Of a stretch of 25,962 nucleotides of DNA, positions 8,151 to 15,303 are shown piece by piece. The position numbers and the translations under genes are program-made. The DNA is from Sphingomonas sp. (GTDB lineage Bacteria; Pseudomonadota; Alphaproteobacteria; Sphingomonadales; Sphingomonadaceae): the NCBI GenBank assembly GCA_025935515.1, contig JAICVC010000008.1, positions 1 to 25,962 of the forward strand, written 5' to 3'. The notes under the pieces are model-generated. The model was not told the DNA's origin. It saw nothing but the letters and a program-made list of their open reading frames with translations, and searched no databases. Within the stretch, counting starts at the first letter, position 1; each line of letters starts with the position of its first letter.

Positions 8151-8339
8151 TCAATCGGCGGAGTCCTCGGGCGTCGTGTTCCTGGCAGCTCGCGCCTGCG
8201 CCTTGCGCCGCCGCAAATTCTCGCGGAGGGCGGCAGCGAGCCGTTCCTCGCGCTCCTTGTCCTTGGCGGTCATGTCGGCCACATGGCCTTCGTGCGTTGC
8301 GCCGGCAAGCGGGTTGACGGGCGAAAGGGCCGCCGCCAT
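8151..8339 (-). CDS. Small charged helical protein
   Basis: This is a short protein of 62 residues from ATG 8339, or 40 from ATG 8273. The core is highly charged and helical (AKDKEREERLAAALRENL followed by RRRKAQARAARN), resembling small conserved proteins of sphingomonads without assigned function. ATG 8339 is preceded by GGAAGGG at a good distance. The first 22 residues look less conserved in style, so the shorter form starting MTAKDKERE remains possible. The gene is divergent from tRNA-Thr, whose 5' end is only 23 bp away. It lies 33 bp upstream of ltaE on the same strand. Confidence 0.7.
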   Translation of the reverse strand: MAAALSPVNPLAGATHEGHVADMTAKDKEREERLAAALRENLRRRKAQARAARNTTPEDSAD

Positions 8340-8362
8340 AGGCCCGCCCTTCCGGACAAAGT

Positions 8363-8437
<75 letters not shown>

Positions 8438-8472
8438 TTTTCCGCCAGCGAACGAGATAGCGGCGCGGATGT

Positions 8473-8601
8473 TCAGGCGTCGCGGTCGCGCATCTTCTTT
8501 TCGCCGAGCGCGCTGTCGATGCCGCCGGCAATCGCGTCGCCGATCCAGATGACCGCGCCGAGCAATAGGATCGCGAGCGCCAGTTGAAGTGCGTTGATCA
8601 C
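8473..8601 (-). CDS. 42-residue single-helix membrane protein
   Basis: This is a tiny protein starting at GTG 8601. It is essentially one transmembrane helix (INALQLALAILLLGAVIWIG) with a short amphipathic/charged tail DAIAGGIDSALGEKKMRDRDA. The start is supported by GGGGAGG nine bases upstream. The frame is open further upstream to 8721, but that stretch contains the palindromes of the intergenic region and overlaps the next gene. No family recognised; the function is unknown. It ends 35 bp from the 3' end of the opposite-strand tRNA-Thr. Confidence 0.68.
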   Translation of the reverse strand: MINALQLALAILLLGAVIWIGDAIAGGIDSALGEKKMRDRDA

Positions 8602-8625
8602 GAGTCGTGCCTCCCCGTGATTTCC

Positions 8626-8647
8626 GTTTAGCAACAGCGTGTTAAAC
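8626..8647. promoter_or_regulatory. Imperfect palindrome upstream of the 42-residue protein gene
   Basis: GTTTA (8626-8630) and TAAAC (8643-8647) face each other, with further G-T, C-G and A-T pairs inside. The site lies 25-46 bp upstream of the GTG start at 8601. It could be an operator in the promoter or a 5' hairpin; no known regulator consensus was matched. Confidence 0.35.
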
Positions 8648-8661
8648 TGACAATTAATTCG

Positions 8662-8681
8662 ATGTGACGACGCTGTCACAT
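8662..8681. promoter_or_regulatory. Perfect 7+7 palindrome ATGTGAC-N6-GTCACAT
   Basis: A perfect inverted repeat with arms 8662-8668 and 8675-8681 and spacer GACGCT overlaps the last base of the stop codon of the 67-residue gene. It precedes the 42-residue gene by about 60 bp. It may be an operator or a short hairpin; there is no T-run. It resembles CRP-type half sites, but the spacing is 8 rather than 6 between TGTGA and TCACA. Confidence 0.4.
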
Positions 8682-8884
8682 TACGGAACAGCGATGCGCT
8701 CCCGAGAGCCGAGGTTCCCATTCTCCCAGTCGAACAACAGCGCGTCGTCGGAGCCTTCGAGCTTGTCCAGAAACAGCTGCGCGAGCTGCATCCGGCGCTC
8801 GCGGGCGGCCTGCGTTACTGCGCGGTTCGCAGCCGCCAGTTCTTCCGTCGCACGACGGCGGTAAAAGCGTGCATCCGATTCCAC
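8681..8884 (-). CDS. Small helical protein of unknown function
   Basis: This is a 67-residue protein from GTG 8884, supported by GGGAGGG seven bases upstream. It is helical and charged (ESDARFYRRRATEELAAANR, then QLAQLFLDKL), with a C-terminal DWENGNLGSRERIAVP. No signal peptide or membrane helix is seen. The style (YxRRAxEE...A..A......R..H/QLA..) recalls short conserved hypothetical proteins of sphingomonads, but I cannot name a family. The same frame extends upstream to 9097, where it would overlap the cupin gene in another frame, so the later start is preferred. The cupin gene lies 94 bp upstream on the same strand. Confidence 0.7.
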   Translation of the reverse strand: MESDARFYRRRATEELAAANRAVTQAARERRMQLAQLFLDKLEGSDDALLFDWENGNLGSRERIAVP

Positions 8885-8978
8885 TTCGACCCTCCCTCGG
8901 TGAAGCGCGGCCCGCGAGTCGTTAAACGCGATATTAACAGCCGCAGCGTCGAGGTCGAGTCGGTCGCGCAACAACCTG

Positions 8979-9377
8979 TCAGCGCGGGCGATGGTTCGTC
9001 CCCTTGCCCGCGGTGATGAACAAAGCGACGACGGGCCCATCGGCATCGGCTGTGTGCCACGCGCCGGGCGGGTTGATCGCATATTCGCCGGGGCCAAGCT
9101 CGTGTGACCGTCTGCTGCCGTCGGGGAGTTCCTGGTGAAGCGTCATGCGACCCTGGATGCAGCAGACAACCTCGTCGCCGGCCGGGTGCACTTCCCAGCT
9201 CGTCCACGACTCCTCGAACCGGAACAGCGAGACGATCCGGCCCTCGTCGAGGTCGCCGGCATGGCGCTCCATATAGCCGTCGTACCAGTCGGGACCGGTG
9301 AACTGGGGCTCGGACACCGCTTTGGCGCCGAGCCCGAGGTGGATCGGGAAATCGAACAGCGACTTGCCCGTGCTCAT
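8979..9377 (-). CDS. Cupin-domain protein
   Basis: This is a 132-residue single cupin. The first cupin motif region is SWEVHPAGDEVVCCIQGRMT (about 60-79) and the second is ELGPGEYAINPPGAWHTAD (about 93-111). The usual metal-ligand set is only partly kept (His63, the acidic D/E pair after it, and H108), so metal binding is uncertain. The start ATG 9377 overlaps the stop of the upstream VOC gene as ATGA, showing translational coupling. The VOC-cupin pairing suggests joint action on a small molecule, but the substrate is unknown. No signal peptide. Confidence 0.85.
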   Translation of the reverse strand: MSTGKSLFDFPIHLGLGAKAVSEPQFTGPDWYDGYMERHAGDLDEGRIVSLFRFEESWTSWEVHPAGDEVVCCIQGRMTLHQELPDGSRRSHELGPGEYAINPPGAWHTADADGPVVALFITAGKGTNHRPR

Positions 9378-9748
9378 TCCTGCCCCATCACGAAGGCGTT
9401 CAGCTTGTTGCCGTCCGGATCGCGGAAATAGCCGGCATAGAAGCCGCCGCCGCGGTCGCCGGGCGCGCCTTCGTCGGTGCCGCCGTTGGCGAGCGCGATG
9501 TCGTACAGCTTCTGCACCTGCGCCTGGTCCTTCGCCTCGAACGCGACCATCACGCCGTTGCCGACGCTCGCCGCATTGCCGTCGAAGGGTTTCGTCAGGC
9601 CGATGCCCGCGCCACCGTCAGGCTTGCCCCAGGCGATGAACTGCTCATTCTCCATCATCCGCCCAACGCCAAGCTCGCCGCACAAGGCGTCATAGAATTT
9701 CGATGATTTTTCCCGGTCGTTGGTGCCGAGCGTCACGTAGCCGATCAT
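9374..9748 (-). CDS. VOC-family (glyoxalase/bleomycin-resistance-like) protein
   Basis: This is a single vicinal-oxygen-chelate module of 124 residues. It opens MIGYVTLGTNDREKSSKFYD, has ENEQFIAWGKPDGG in the middle, and closes with FYAGYFRDPDGNKLNAFVMG, the usual VOC ending. Family members act as lyases, dioxygenases or resistance proteins. The first metal-ligand histidine is replaced by Tyr/Thr, so classical glyoxalase activity is unlikely. The second of two adjacent ATGs (9748) sits 5 bases from GGAGG and is preferred over 9751. It is coupled to the cupin gene by an ATGA overlap. It lies downstream of the aminopeptidase gene, with a repeat-bearing gap of about 200 bp between. Confidence 0.85.
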   Translation of the reverse strand: MIGYVTLGTNDREKSSKFYDALCGELGVGRMMENEQFIAWGKPDGGAGIGLTKPFDGNAASVGNGVMVAFEAKDQAQVQKLYDIALANGGTDEGAPGDRGGGFYAGYFRDPDGNKLNAFVMGQE

Positions 9749-9814
9749 CATGTCCTCCTGTTGAGTCGGGCCGAGAACATTAGGGGAACAACGCCATCCC
9801 GCAAAGCCCTATTC

Positions 9815-9894
9815 CGTCATCCCCGCGAAAGCAGGGACCCGCTTTCCTGCCGCGCGCAGAGGAAGGTGGATCCCGGATCAAGTCCGGGATGACG
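9815..9894. repeat. Palindromic intergenic repeat, CGTCAT...ATGACG
   Basis: An 80-bp element is bounded by CGTCAT (9815-9820) and its complement ATGACG (9889-9894). It contains a perfect hairpin CCCGGA-TCAAG-TCCGGG (9872-9888). A GCGAAAGC mini-hairpin lies near the left end. The element is of the dispersed, REP/MITE-like type common between genes in sphingomonads (from memory). It shares its termini and the GATCAAGTC core with the element at 23827-23912. Confidence 0.72.
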
Positions 9895-9924
9895 GCGAAG
9901 AACCCCCTCCGACTTCGGCGGTCC

Positions 9925-9950
9925 CTCTCCCCCGGAAATCCGTGGGAGGG
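9925..9950 (-). terminator. Hairpin downstream of the aminopeptidase gene
   Basis: Seven outer pairs (9925-9931 with 9944-9950, one T-G) and three inner pairs (CGG/CCG) surround an AAAT loop, just after the aminopeptidase stop at 9956. No T-run follows on the minus strand. It could be a terminator or part of another dispersed repeat. Confidence 0.4.
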
Positions 9951-9955
9951 TGAGA

Positions 9956-11755
9956 TTAGTCGCCGATCGGCGCGCAGGCCTGCTGCAGCCAGTCGAGGTC
10001 GGCGCCGGTGAGCTTCGGACCAATCTTCGACATGACGTGCGCGTGGTAGCAGTTGAGCCAGACCAGTTCCTCGGGTTCCAGCATCTGGACGTCGATCAGG
10101 CGGCGGTCGATCGGCGCGAAGGTCAGGGTCTCGAAGCCGAGCATCTCCTTCTCCGCGCCCTCGATTTCGCGCTCGACCACGAGGACGAGATTCTCGATGC
10201 GGATGCCGTATTCGCCGGTCTTGTAATAGCCCGGTTCGTTCGAGATGATCATGCCGGCCTGGAGCGGCTCGTCGCCGCCGCTCTGGCTGCTTCCGACCGG
10301 CGAGATGCGCTGCGGGCCTTCGTGCACCGCGAGGAAGCTGCCGACTCCGTGGCCGGTGCCGTGGGCATAGTCGAGGCCGGCTTCCCACAGCGGACGGCGG
10401 GCGAAGCTGTCGAGCTGGCTGCCGCGCGTACCCTTGGGGAAGACCGCGGTTGCGATCGCGATATGGCCCTTGAGCACGCGGGTGAAGCGGTCGCGCATCT
10501 CCTCGGTCGGCTGGCCGATCGGGACCGTGCGGGTGATGTCGGTGGTGCCGTCGACATATTGGCCGCCACTGTCGATCAGGTAGAGGGTGCCCTTCTCGAG
10601 CTTGCGGTTGGTCTTCTCGCTGGAGCGGTAGTGGACGATTGCGCCGTTCGGCCCGGCGCCCGAGATGCTGTCGAAGGAGAGGTCGCGCAGCTCTTCATTT
10701 TCGCGGCGCAGCGCCTCGAGGTGGTCTGAGGCCTTCAGTTCGTCGACGTCACCCCTGGGTGCTTCCTCGTCGATCCAGTGCAGGAATCTGGAGATGACGG
10801 CTCCGTCGCGCTCCTGGGCGGCCTTCTGGCCGGCGATCTCCGCCGGATTCTTGAGGGCCTTGGGGAGGATGGTCGGGTCGCGCAGCGGCAGGACCTTGGC
10901 GCCCGCCTTGTCGAGCGCTTCGAAGATCGCGGCGACCGCGCGCTCCGGATCGACGACCACGGTCTTGCCGTTGAGCTGGGACAACGCCGTTTCGAACTCG
11001 GCGCGTTCGCGAAGGCGGACGCCGTTGCCGAGATGCTGGCGCACCTCCGGCCCGATCTTTTCGCCGGCGACGAACAGGTCGGCAGTGCCGTCGGCGTGGA
11101 CCAGCGCATAAGCCAAAGCGACCGGCGTATGCGTCACGTCCTGGCCGCGAATGTTGAACGCCCAGGCGATCGAGTCGAGCGCGGAGAGCACGGCCGCGTC
11201 GGCGTGATGCTTTGCCAGCCAGTCGCCGATCTCGGTGCGCTTCTCGGCCGCGGACTTGCCGGCATATTGGTCGGGCTGGACGACGAGATGCGCCTTCGAG
11301 GCTTCGGGCCGGTCCTTCCAGATTTCGTCGATCGGGTTGCGGTCGACCGCGACCAGTTCGGCGCCTCGCGTTGCGAGCGCCTCTTTGGCTTTCTTCACCC
11401 AGTCGCGGGTGTGCAGCCAAGTGTCATAACCGATCCGCGCGCCTTCGGGCGCATGCTCCTCGAGCCATTGCGTGGTGCTGGTCTCCGGCACCGACTGATA
11501 GCTCCACTCGTTTGCGGACACCTGCTGGCGGACCTGCAGCGTGTAGCGGCCGTCAACGAAGATCGCGGCCTGCTCGGGGAGCACGACGGCCGAGCCCGCC
11601 GAACCCTCGAACCCGGTCAGCCACGCGAGGCGCTGGGCGTAGGTCCCGACATATTCGCTCATATGCTCGTCGGTCAGCGGGACGACGAACCCGTCGAGCT
11701 TCTCGGCCTTCAATTGCTCGCGAAGTGCGGCGAGGCGATCGGCGTAACTGGACAT
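9956..11755 (-). CDS. Aminopeptidase P (Xaa-Pro aminopeptidase, M24B, three-domain type)
   Basis: This cytoplasmic two-metal peptidase removes N-terminal residues next to proline. It has 599 residues, matching the long, eukaryote-like XPNPEP form with two creatinase-like N-terminal domains (about 1-160 and 160-310), a pita-bread catalytic domain (about 315-535) and a C-terminal tail containing WLNCYHAHV. All five metal ligands are visible: D395 (LIDSGGQ), D406 (GTTDITRT), H469 (HGTGHGVG), E507 (ISNEPGYY) and E521 (RIENLVL). The ATG at 11755 follows GGGAG. It is monocistronic as far as can be seen: a hairpin and repeat lie downstream and a gap of about 300 bp lies upstream. Confidence 0.95.
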   Translation of the reverse strand: MSSYADRLAALREQLKAEKLDGFVVPLTDEHMSEYVGTYAQRLAWLTGFEGSAGSAVVLPEQAAIFVDGRYTLQVRQQVSANEWSYQSVPETSTTQWLEEHAPEGARIGYDTWLHTRDWVKKAKEALATRGAELVAVDRNPIDEIWKDRPEASKAHLVVQPDQYAGKSAAEKRTEIGDWLAKHHADAAVLSALDSIAWAFNIRGQDVTHTPVALAYALVHADGTADLFVAGEKIGPEVRQHLGNGVRLRERAEFETALSQLNGKTVVVDPERAVAAIFEALDKAGAKVLPLRDPTILPKALKNPAEIAGQKAAQERDGAVISRFLHWIDEEAPRGDVDELKASDHLEALRRENEELRDLSFDSISGAGPNGAIVHYRSSEKTNRKLEKGTLYLIDSGGQYVDGTTDITRTVPIGQPTEEMRDRFTRVLKGHIAIATAVFPKGTRGSQLDSFARRPLWEAGLDYAHGTGHGVGSFLAVHEGPQRISPVGSSQSGGDEPLQAGMIISNEPGYYKTGEYGIRIENLVLVVEREIEGAEKEMLGFETLTFAPIDRRLIDVQMLEPEELVWLNCYHAHVMSKIGPKLTGADLDWLQQACAPIGD

Positions 11756-12053
11756 GAGCTAACTCCCTCGCCTCCCAGCTAGTCTGAAGAGGGCCATTGT
11801 TAAAGGGCCGTGCCGACCCGGAAGTTGGTAAAGTTGGCACTGCAACGCGCGCGCCCGCGAATCCGGGGGGGCCATGGCCTCGATAGTTCACTAAGTTCGT
11901 GGTTCTAAGCGCGTGTGAGGGGCGGGGGGATCGACTTCGTCAACTTCGCGGCGAATCGTCCGGCTCACCGCGAGCTTGGATCACGAATGCCGCCGTGTAG
12001 GGCAGTCGATTCTTATGCCTGCTTTCGACCCATTGCAGGCGTCAGCCGTCGTG
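11756..12053. other. 298-bp gene-free gap
   Basis: The gap lies between two leftward genes, so it should hold the aminopeptidase promoter and the VOC gene's 3' region. Short open frames here lack ribosome sites and coding-like third positions. The only structure I can support is the hairpin repeat at 12015-12042. Confidence 0.6.
12015..12042. repeat. Hairpin repeat copy A (TTTCGACCCATT loop)
   Basis: An 8-pair stem (12015-12022 with 12035-12042; core GCCTGC/GCAGGC) closes on loop TTTCGACCCATT. It aligns without gaps to the element at 12755-12782: 18 of 28 positions are identical. The two differences at stem pairs 4/25 (C-G versus T-A) and 6/23 (T-A versus C-G) keep pairing. I recall similar short hairpins as dispersed repeats in sphingomonads. 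Confidence 0.6.
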
Positions 12054-12623
12054 TCAGGACATGCCGTGCGCGGATGGGATTGGCGAAGGCGCTCCGCTGG
12101 GCATCGCAAGCAGCGCGGCCTCTTCTTCTCCCGCTTCAAACCGCGCGAGCAACGCATCGGGATCATACATTATCCCCACCGGATTGTCGGCGAAGGCAGG
12201 CGTCCGCATGAGAGCCGTTGCTTCCGCGACGGTTCCGCAATCAACCTGGAACTCCATTCGATTGCCATCGGGATCTGCATAGTAGAGCGATAGCGTCGTT
12301 CCGTGGTGCACTGGCCAATATGGTGTGATGCCAGCGCGTTTCAGCCGGGCGTAGGTGTCCATCAAGTTCCCGACGTTTGCGTATGTATAGGCGACATGAT
12401 TGACGCCGATCTCACCGCGATTATCGCGGGATGTTCCGCCGGGCTTCAAGACATCGAGATTGGCGAACGCGAACCGATGGTGTTCGTCGTCGTAAGTGAG
12501 AAACGCGAGCGCTGGATTTTCGTAAACGACCTCCGCTTCGAAGACATCACGATACCATGCGATCATCTCATCGAAGCGCCTGGTCTGATAGACCACGTGG
12601 GCGAACTTCACGGGCTTTACCAT
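12054..12623 (-). CDS. VOC-family extradiol-dioxygenase-like protein
   Basis: This 189-residue protein has the vicinal-oxygen-chelate fold and resembles catechol/biphenyl-diol extradiol dioxygenases. Probable metal ligands are the His in KFAHVVYQTRR, the His in GVNHVAYTY and the Glu in DPDGNRMEFQVD, a full H-H-E triad. TTLSLYYADPDGN is also typical of ring-cleaving members. The substrate is unknown. The ATG at 12623 is preceded by GGGGAGG; a longer frame from 12653 includes this ribosome site and is rejected. Base composition is visibly less GC-rich than in its neighbours. Related hairpin repeats lie on both sides (12015-12042 and 12755-12782), suggesting possible acquisition as a unit. It is divergent from ptrB. 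Confidence 0.88.
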   Translation of the reverse strand: MVKPVKFAHVVYQTRRFDEMIAWYRDVFEAEVVYENPALAFLTYDDEHHRFAFANLDVLKPGGTSRDNRGEIGVNHVAYTYANVGNLMDTYARLKRAGITPYWPVHHGTTLSLYYADPDGNRMEFQVDCGTVAEATALMRTPAFADNPVGIMYDPDALLARFEAGEEEAALLAMPSGAPSPIPSAHGMS

Positions 12624-12754
12624 TGCTGCCTCCCCCTCGAAGACGCGTGACACGCAACTCGGCGGAAATGACGGTCAGACCCGCCGCAGTCGGGACCGCA
12701 CGCTAACGGCAGTAGCAGTTCACCACGGCCAAGTCTCGGCATTCTCTACTTTTA

Positions 12755-12782
12755 ATGTCCGCCTTCCACCCATGGCGGATAA
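12755..12782. repeat. Hairpin repeat copy B (TTCCACCCAT loop)
   Basis: The stem TGTCCGCC/GGCGGATA (12756-12763 with 12774-12781, one G-T) closes on loop TTCCACCCAT. It lies in the divergent promoter region between the VOC gene and ptrB, in the same orientation as copy A. Confidence 0.6.
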
Positions 12783-12832
12783 CGGCGACGCTTCGGCCTT
12801 CCCGTACGCGCCCACCGCGTTAAGAGCGCGGC

Positions 12833-14893
12833 ATGGACAAGCCCGCAAGTCTCCCCTCCCCGCCCGCCGCCGAACAGCGCCCCTACCGCTACGAACGCCA
12901 CGGGGTGACCATCGAGGACCCCTGGCACTGGCTGCGCGATCCCAAATATCCGGAGGTCGATGACCCCGACGTGCTCGCCTACCTCCACGCCGAGAATGCT
13001 TATTTCGAGACCTGGGCGGGGCAGCAGAAGCACCTGCTCGAGCAATTGTTCGGGGAGATGAAGGGACGGATCAAGGAGGACGAAAGCTCGGTCCCGGTCC
13101 GAGACGGCGATTTCCTCTACTGGTGGGCGTTCAAGCCGGGGGCGCAGTACCGGAGCTGGTATCGCAAGCCCGTCTGCGGTGGTGACGATCAGACGATCTT
13201 CGACGAGCCGGCGGAGGCGCACGGCAATCATTATTTCCGGCTCGGCGCGCTCGAGGTCAGCGCTGACGGGAAGCTGCTGGCCACGCTTGCCGATTATGAC
13301 GGCTCGGAGCGGTTCCAGCTTCGAATCCGCGATCTGGCGACCGGGCAGGATGTCGAGACCGTGACGACGGTCGGCATCGGCCAGCCGGTGTGGACCAGCG
13401 ACAGCGCGGGCATCGTCTTCACCGAGGTCAACGACCATTGGCGCAGCTACCGCGCGCGCTACCATCGGCTGGGGCGGCCGCTGGACGAGGATGTCACGCT
13501 GTACGAAGAGACCGAGGAGCTCGGCTTCTCGGTCGGCGTCGCCAGGTCGCACGACCGAAGCACGATCTTTATCGCGACCGGCGACAATGCGACGAGCGAG
13601 GCGCGGTTCGTGGCCGCCGACGATCCGTCGCGGCCGCTGACGCTCATCTCGCGCCGCAAGCCCAACCGTGAATATCATGTCGACGCCGCGCACGGGAAAT
13701 TGTGGATCCACACCAACGACGACCATGTGAACTTCCGCCTCGCGGTCGCCGACCCCGCCGACCCGGAGAAGTGGGAGACGGTGATCGCGGGGTCCGACCG
13801 CGTCTATCTGACCGGCGCGACTGCCTATCGCGACCATTTGGCGATCAGCAGCCGCGTCGACGGGCTCGACCAGCTGATCCTGCGCACCTACGACGGCGCG
13901 GAGACGCGAATCCCGTTCGAGGAAGCGAGCTACAGCGCCTTCTTCATCGGCAATCCCGAGTTCGCGCCGGCGGCGTATCGCGTCGGCTACACGTCGATGG
14001 TCACGCCGACCACGGTCTATGATTATCATCCCGAGACGCGCGCCCTCGAGGTGCTCAAGGTCCAGGAAGTGCCGTCCGGCTACGACGGATCGCAATATGC
14101 GACCGAGCGCCTGATGGTCGACGCCCGCGACGGGGTGAAGGTGCCGGTGTCGATCGTCTACAAAAGGGGCTTCGAGAAGAACGGCGAAGGCAGGCTGTTC
14201 CTCTACGCTTATGGCGCCTACGGGATGGCGATCCCGCCGAGCTTCAACACCAACCGGATCAGCCTGCTCGACCGCGGCTGGGCGTGCGCGATCGCGCACA
14301 TCCGCGGCGGCGACGACCTCGGCTACAAATGGTTCCTCGACGGCAAGCTCTCCAAGCGAACCAACACGTTCAACGACTTCGTCGACGTCGCGAAGGGGCT
14401 GGTGGCCGAGAAATTCACGCGGCCCGGGCGGATCGCGATCAACGGCGGGTCGGCGGGCGGCGAGCTGATGGGCGCGGTGGTCAATTCCGATCCCGAGCTG
14501 TTCGGCGCCGCGGTCGCCGACGTGCCCTTCGTCGATGTGCTCAACACCATGCTCGACGACACGCTGCCGCTGACCCCCGGCGAATGGCCGGAGTGGGGCA
14601 ATCCGATCACCGACAAGGAAGCGTTCGATACCATCCGGGCCTATTCGCCCTACGACAACGTCAAGGCGCAGGATTATCCGCCGCTGCTGATCACCGGCGG
14701 AATTACCGACCCGCGGGTGACCTATTGGGAGCCGGCCAAGTGGGCGGCGAAGCTGCGCGCGACCAAGACCGACGGCAACCTGCTGCTGCTGAAGATCAAC
14801 ATGGGCGCGGGCCACGGCGGCAAGTCGGGGCGGTGGGAGAAACTGCACGAAGTGGCGGAGACCTACGCCTTCATCCTGACGCAGGTACAGTGA
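12833..14893 (+). CDS. ptrB: Oligopeptidase B (S9 prolyl-oligopeptidase family)
   Basis: This serine peptidase cuts short peptides after basic residues. It has 686 residues, the normal length, with no signal peptide. An N-terminal segment (RYERHGVTIEDPWHWLRDPK, about 20-39) leads into a seven-blade beta-propeller (about 75-400), then an alpha/beta-hydrolase domain. The triad is S540 in NGGSAGGELMG, D626 in ITDPRVTYWEPAKW and H661 in MGAGHGGKSGR. GGITDPRV and the two acidic residues after the Ser region fit oligopeptidase B rather than prolyl endopeptidase. The ATG at 12833 is the first Met after a weak leader. It heads a rightward run of five genes; its TGA overlaps the next start as GTGA. 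Confidence 0.94.
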   Translation: MDKPASLPSPPAAEQRPYRYERHGVTIEDPWHWLRDPKYPEVDDPDVLAYLHAENAYFETWAGQQKHLLEQLFGEMKGRIKEDESSVPVRDGDFLYWWAFKPGAQYRSWYRKPVCGGDDQTIFDEPAEAHGNHYFRLGALEVSADGKLLATLADYDGSERFQLRIRDLATGQDVETVTTVGIGQPVWTSDSAGIVFTEVNDHWRSYRARYHRLGRPLDEDVTLYEETEELGFSVGVARSHDRSTIFIATGDNATSEARFVAADDPSRPLTLISRRKPNREYHVDAAHGKLWIHTNDDHVNFRLAVADPADPEKWETVIAGSDRVYLTGATAYRDHLAISSRVDGLDQLILRTYDGAETRIPFEEASYSAFFIGNPEFAPAAYRVGYTSMVTPTTVYDYHPETRALEVLKVQEVPSGYDGSQYATERLMVDARDGVKVPVSIVYKRGFEKNGEGRLFLYAYGAYGMAIPPSFNTNRISLLDRGWACAIAHIRGGDDLGYKWFLDGKLSKRTNTFNDFVDVAKGLVAEKFTRPGRIAINGGSAGGELMGAVVNSDPELFGAAVADVPFVDVLNTMLDDTLPLTPGEWPEWGNPITDKEAFDTIRAYSPYDNVKAQDYPPLLITGGITDPRVTYWEPAKWAAKLRATKTDGNLLLLKINMGAGHGGKSGRWEKLHEVAETYAFILTQVQ

Positions 14894-15294
14894 ACCGCCC
14901 CGTGTTCGAGATGGAGTTGACCGCGGGGCCCGAGCACATCGACGAGCTTGGCCACGTCAACAATGCCGTCTGGGTGCAGTGGATTCAGCAGGTCGCGGTC
15001 GCGCACTGGTATTCGGTCGCCGACCCCGATCATAACGACGCATATTTCTGGGTCGTGGTTCGGCACGAGATCGATTACCTCCGCGCCGCGGTGGAGGGCG
15101 ACCGGATCACTGCCAGGACGTGGGTCGGCGAGGCGCCGCAGGGCGCGCGGTTCGACCGGCTGATGGAGTTCACCGGCGCGGACGGGAAAGTCTGCGTTCG
15201 CGCGAGGACCCAGTGGGCGATTATCGACAAAGCGTTGGGCCGGCCCATCCGCGTGCCGAGAGAAGTCGTGGCGCCCTTCATTTCGCAAGTGTAA
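14890..15294 (+). CDS. Acyl-CoA thioesterase, 4HBT (hot-dog) family
   Basis: This 134-residue hot-dog-fold thioesterase is predicted to hydrolyse acyl-CoA or aryl-CoA. The N-terminal HIDELGHVNNAVWVQWIQQV (about 17-36) is the 4HBT/YbgC-type active-site stretch (D...GHVNN...W). VVRHEIDYLRAAVEGDRITARTW follows as the central strand pair. The start is GTG 14890, which overlaps the ptrB stop (GTGA); this start keeps the motif at the usual distance from the N-terminus. A much longer open frame to 14284 lies inside ptrB and is a shadow. maiA starts 9 bp after its stop. The substrate is unknown; the position beside maiA hints at aromatic or acyl-CoA metabolism but does not prove it. Confidence 0.88.
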   Translation: MNRPVFEMELTAGPEHIDELGHVNNAVWVQWIQQVAVAHWYSVADPDHNDAYFWVVVRHEIDYLRAAVEGDRITARTWVGEAPQGARFDRLMEFTGADGKVCVRARTQWAIIDKALGRPIRVPREVVAPFISQV

Positions 15295-15303
15295 GCGACC
15301 GAC

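Noticed and set aside
8662..8681. A standard CRP site
   Set aside because: The half sites TGTGA and TCACA are 8 bases apart instead of 6.
9780..10388. 202-codon minus-strand frame next to the aminopeptidase end
   Set aside because: It is out of frame with the aminopeptidase and ends in translated palindromic repeat; repeats of this type often give spurious frames.
11915..12293. Short plus-strand frames before the VOC gene
   Set aside because: No ribosome site, no coding-like third positions, and they overlap the hairpin repeat and the VOC gene antisense.
12752..14848. 698-codon open frame on the minus strand opposite ptrB
   Set aside because: It is in antiparallel register with a clear ptrB gene that holds a full catalytic triad. 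The translation is rich in Arg/Asp/Val with no recognisable domain, as expected for GC-rich shadow frames.
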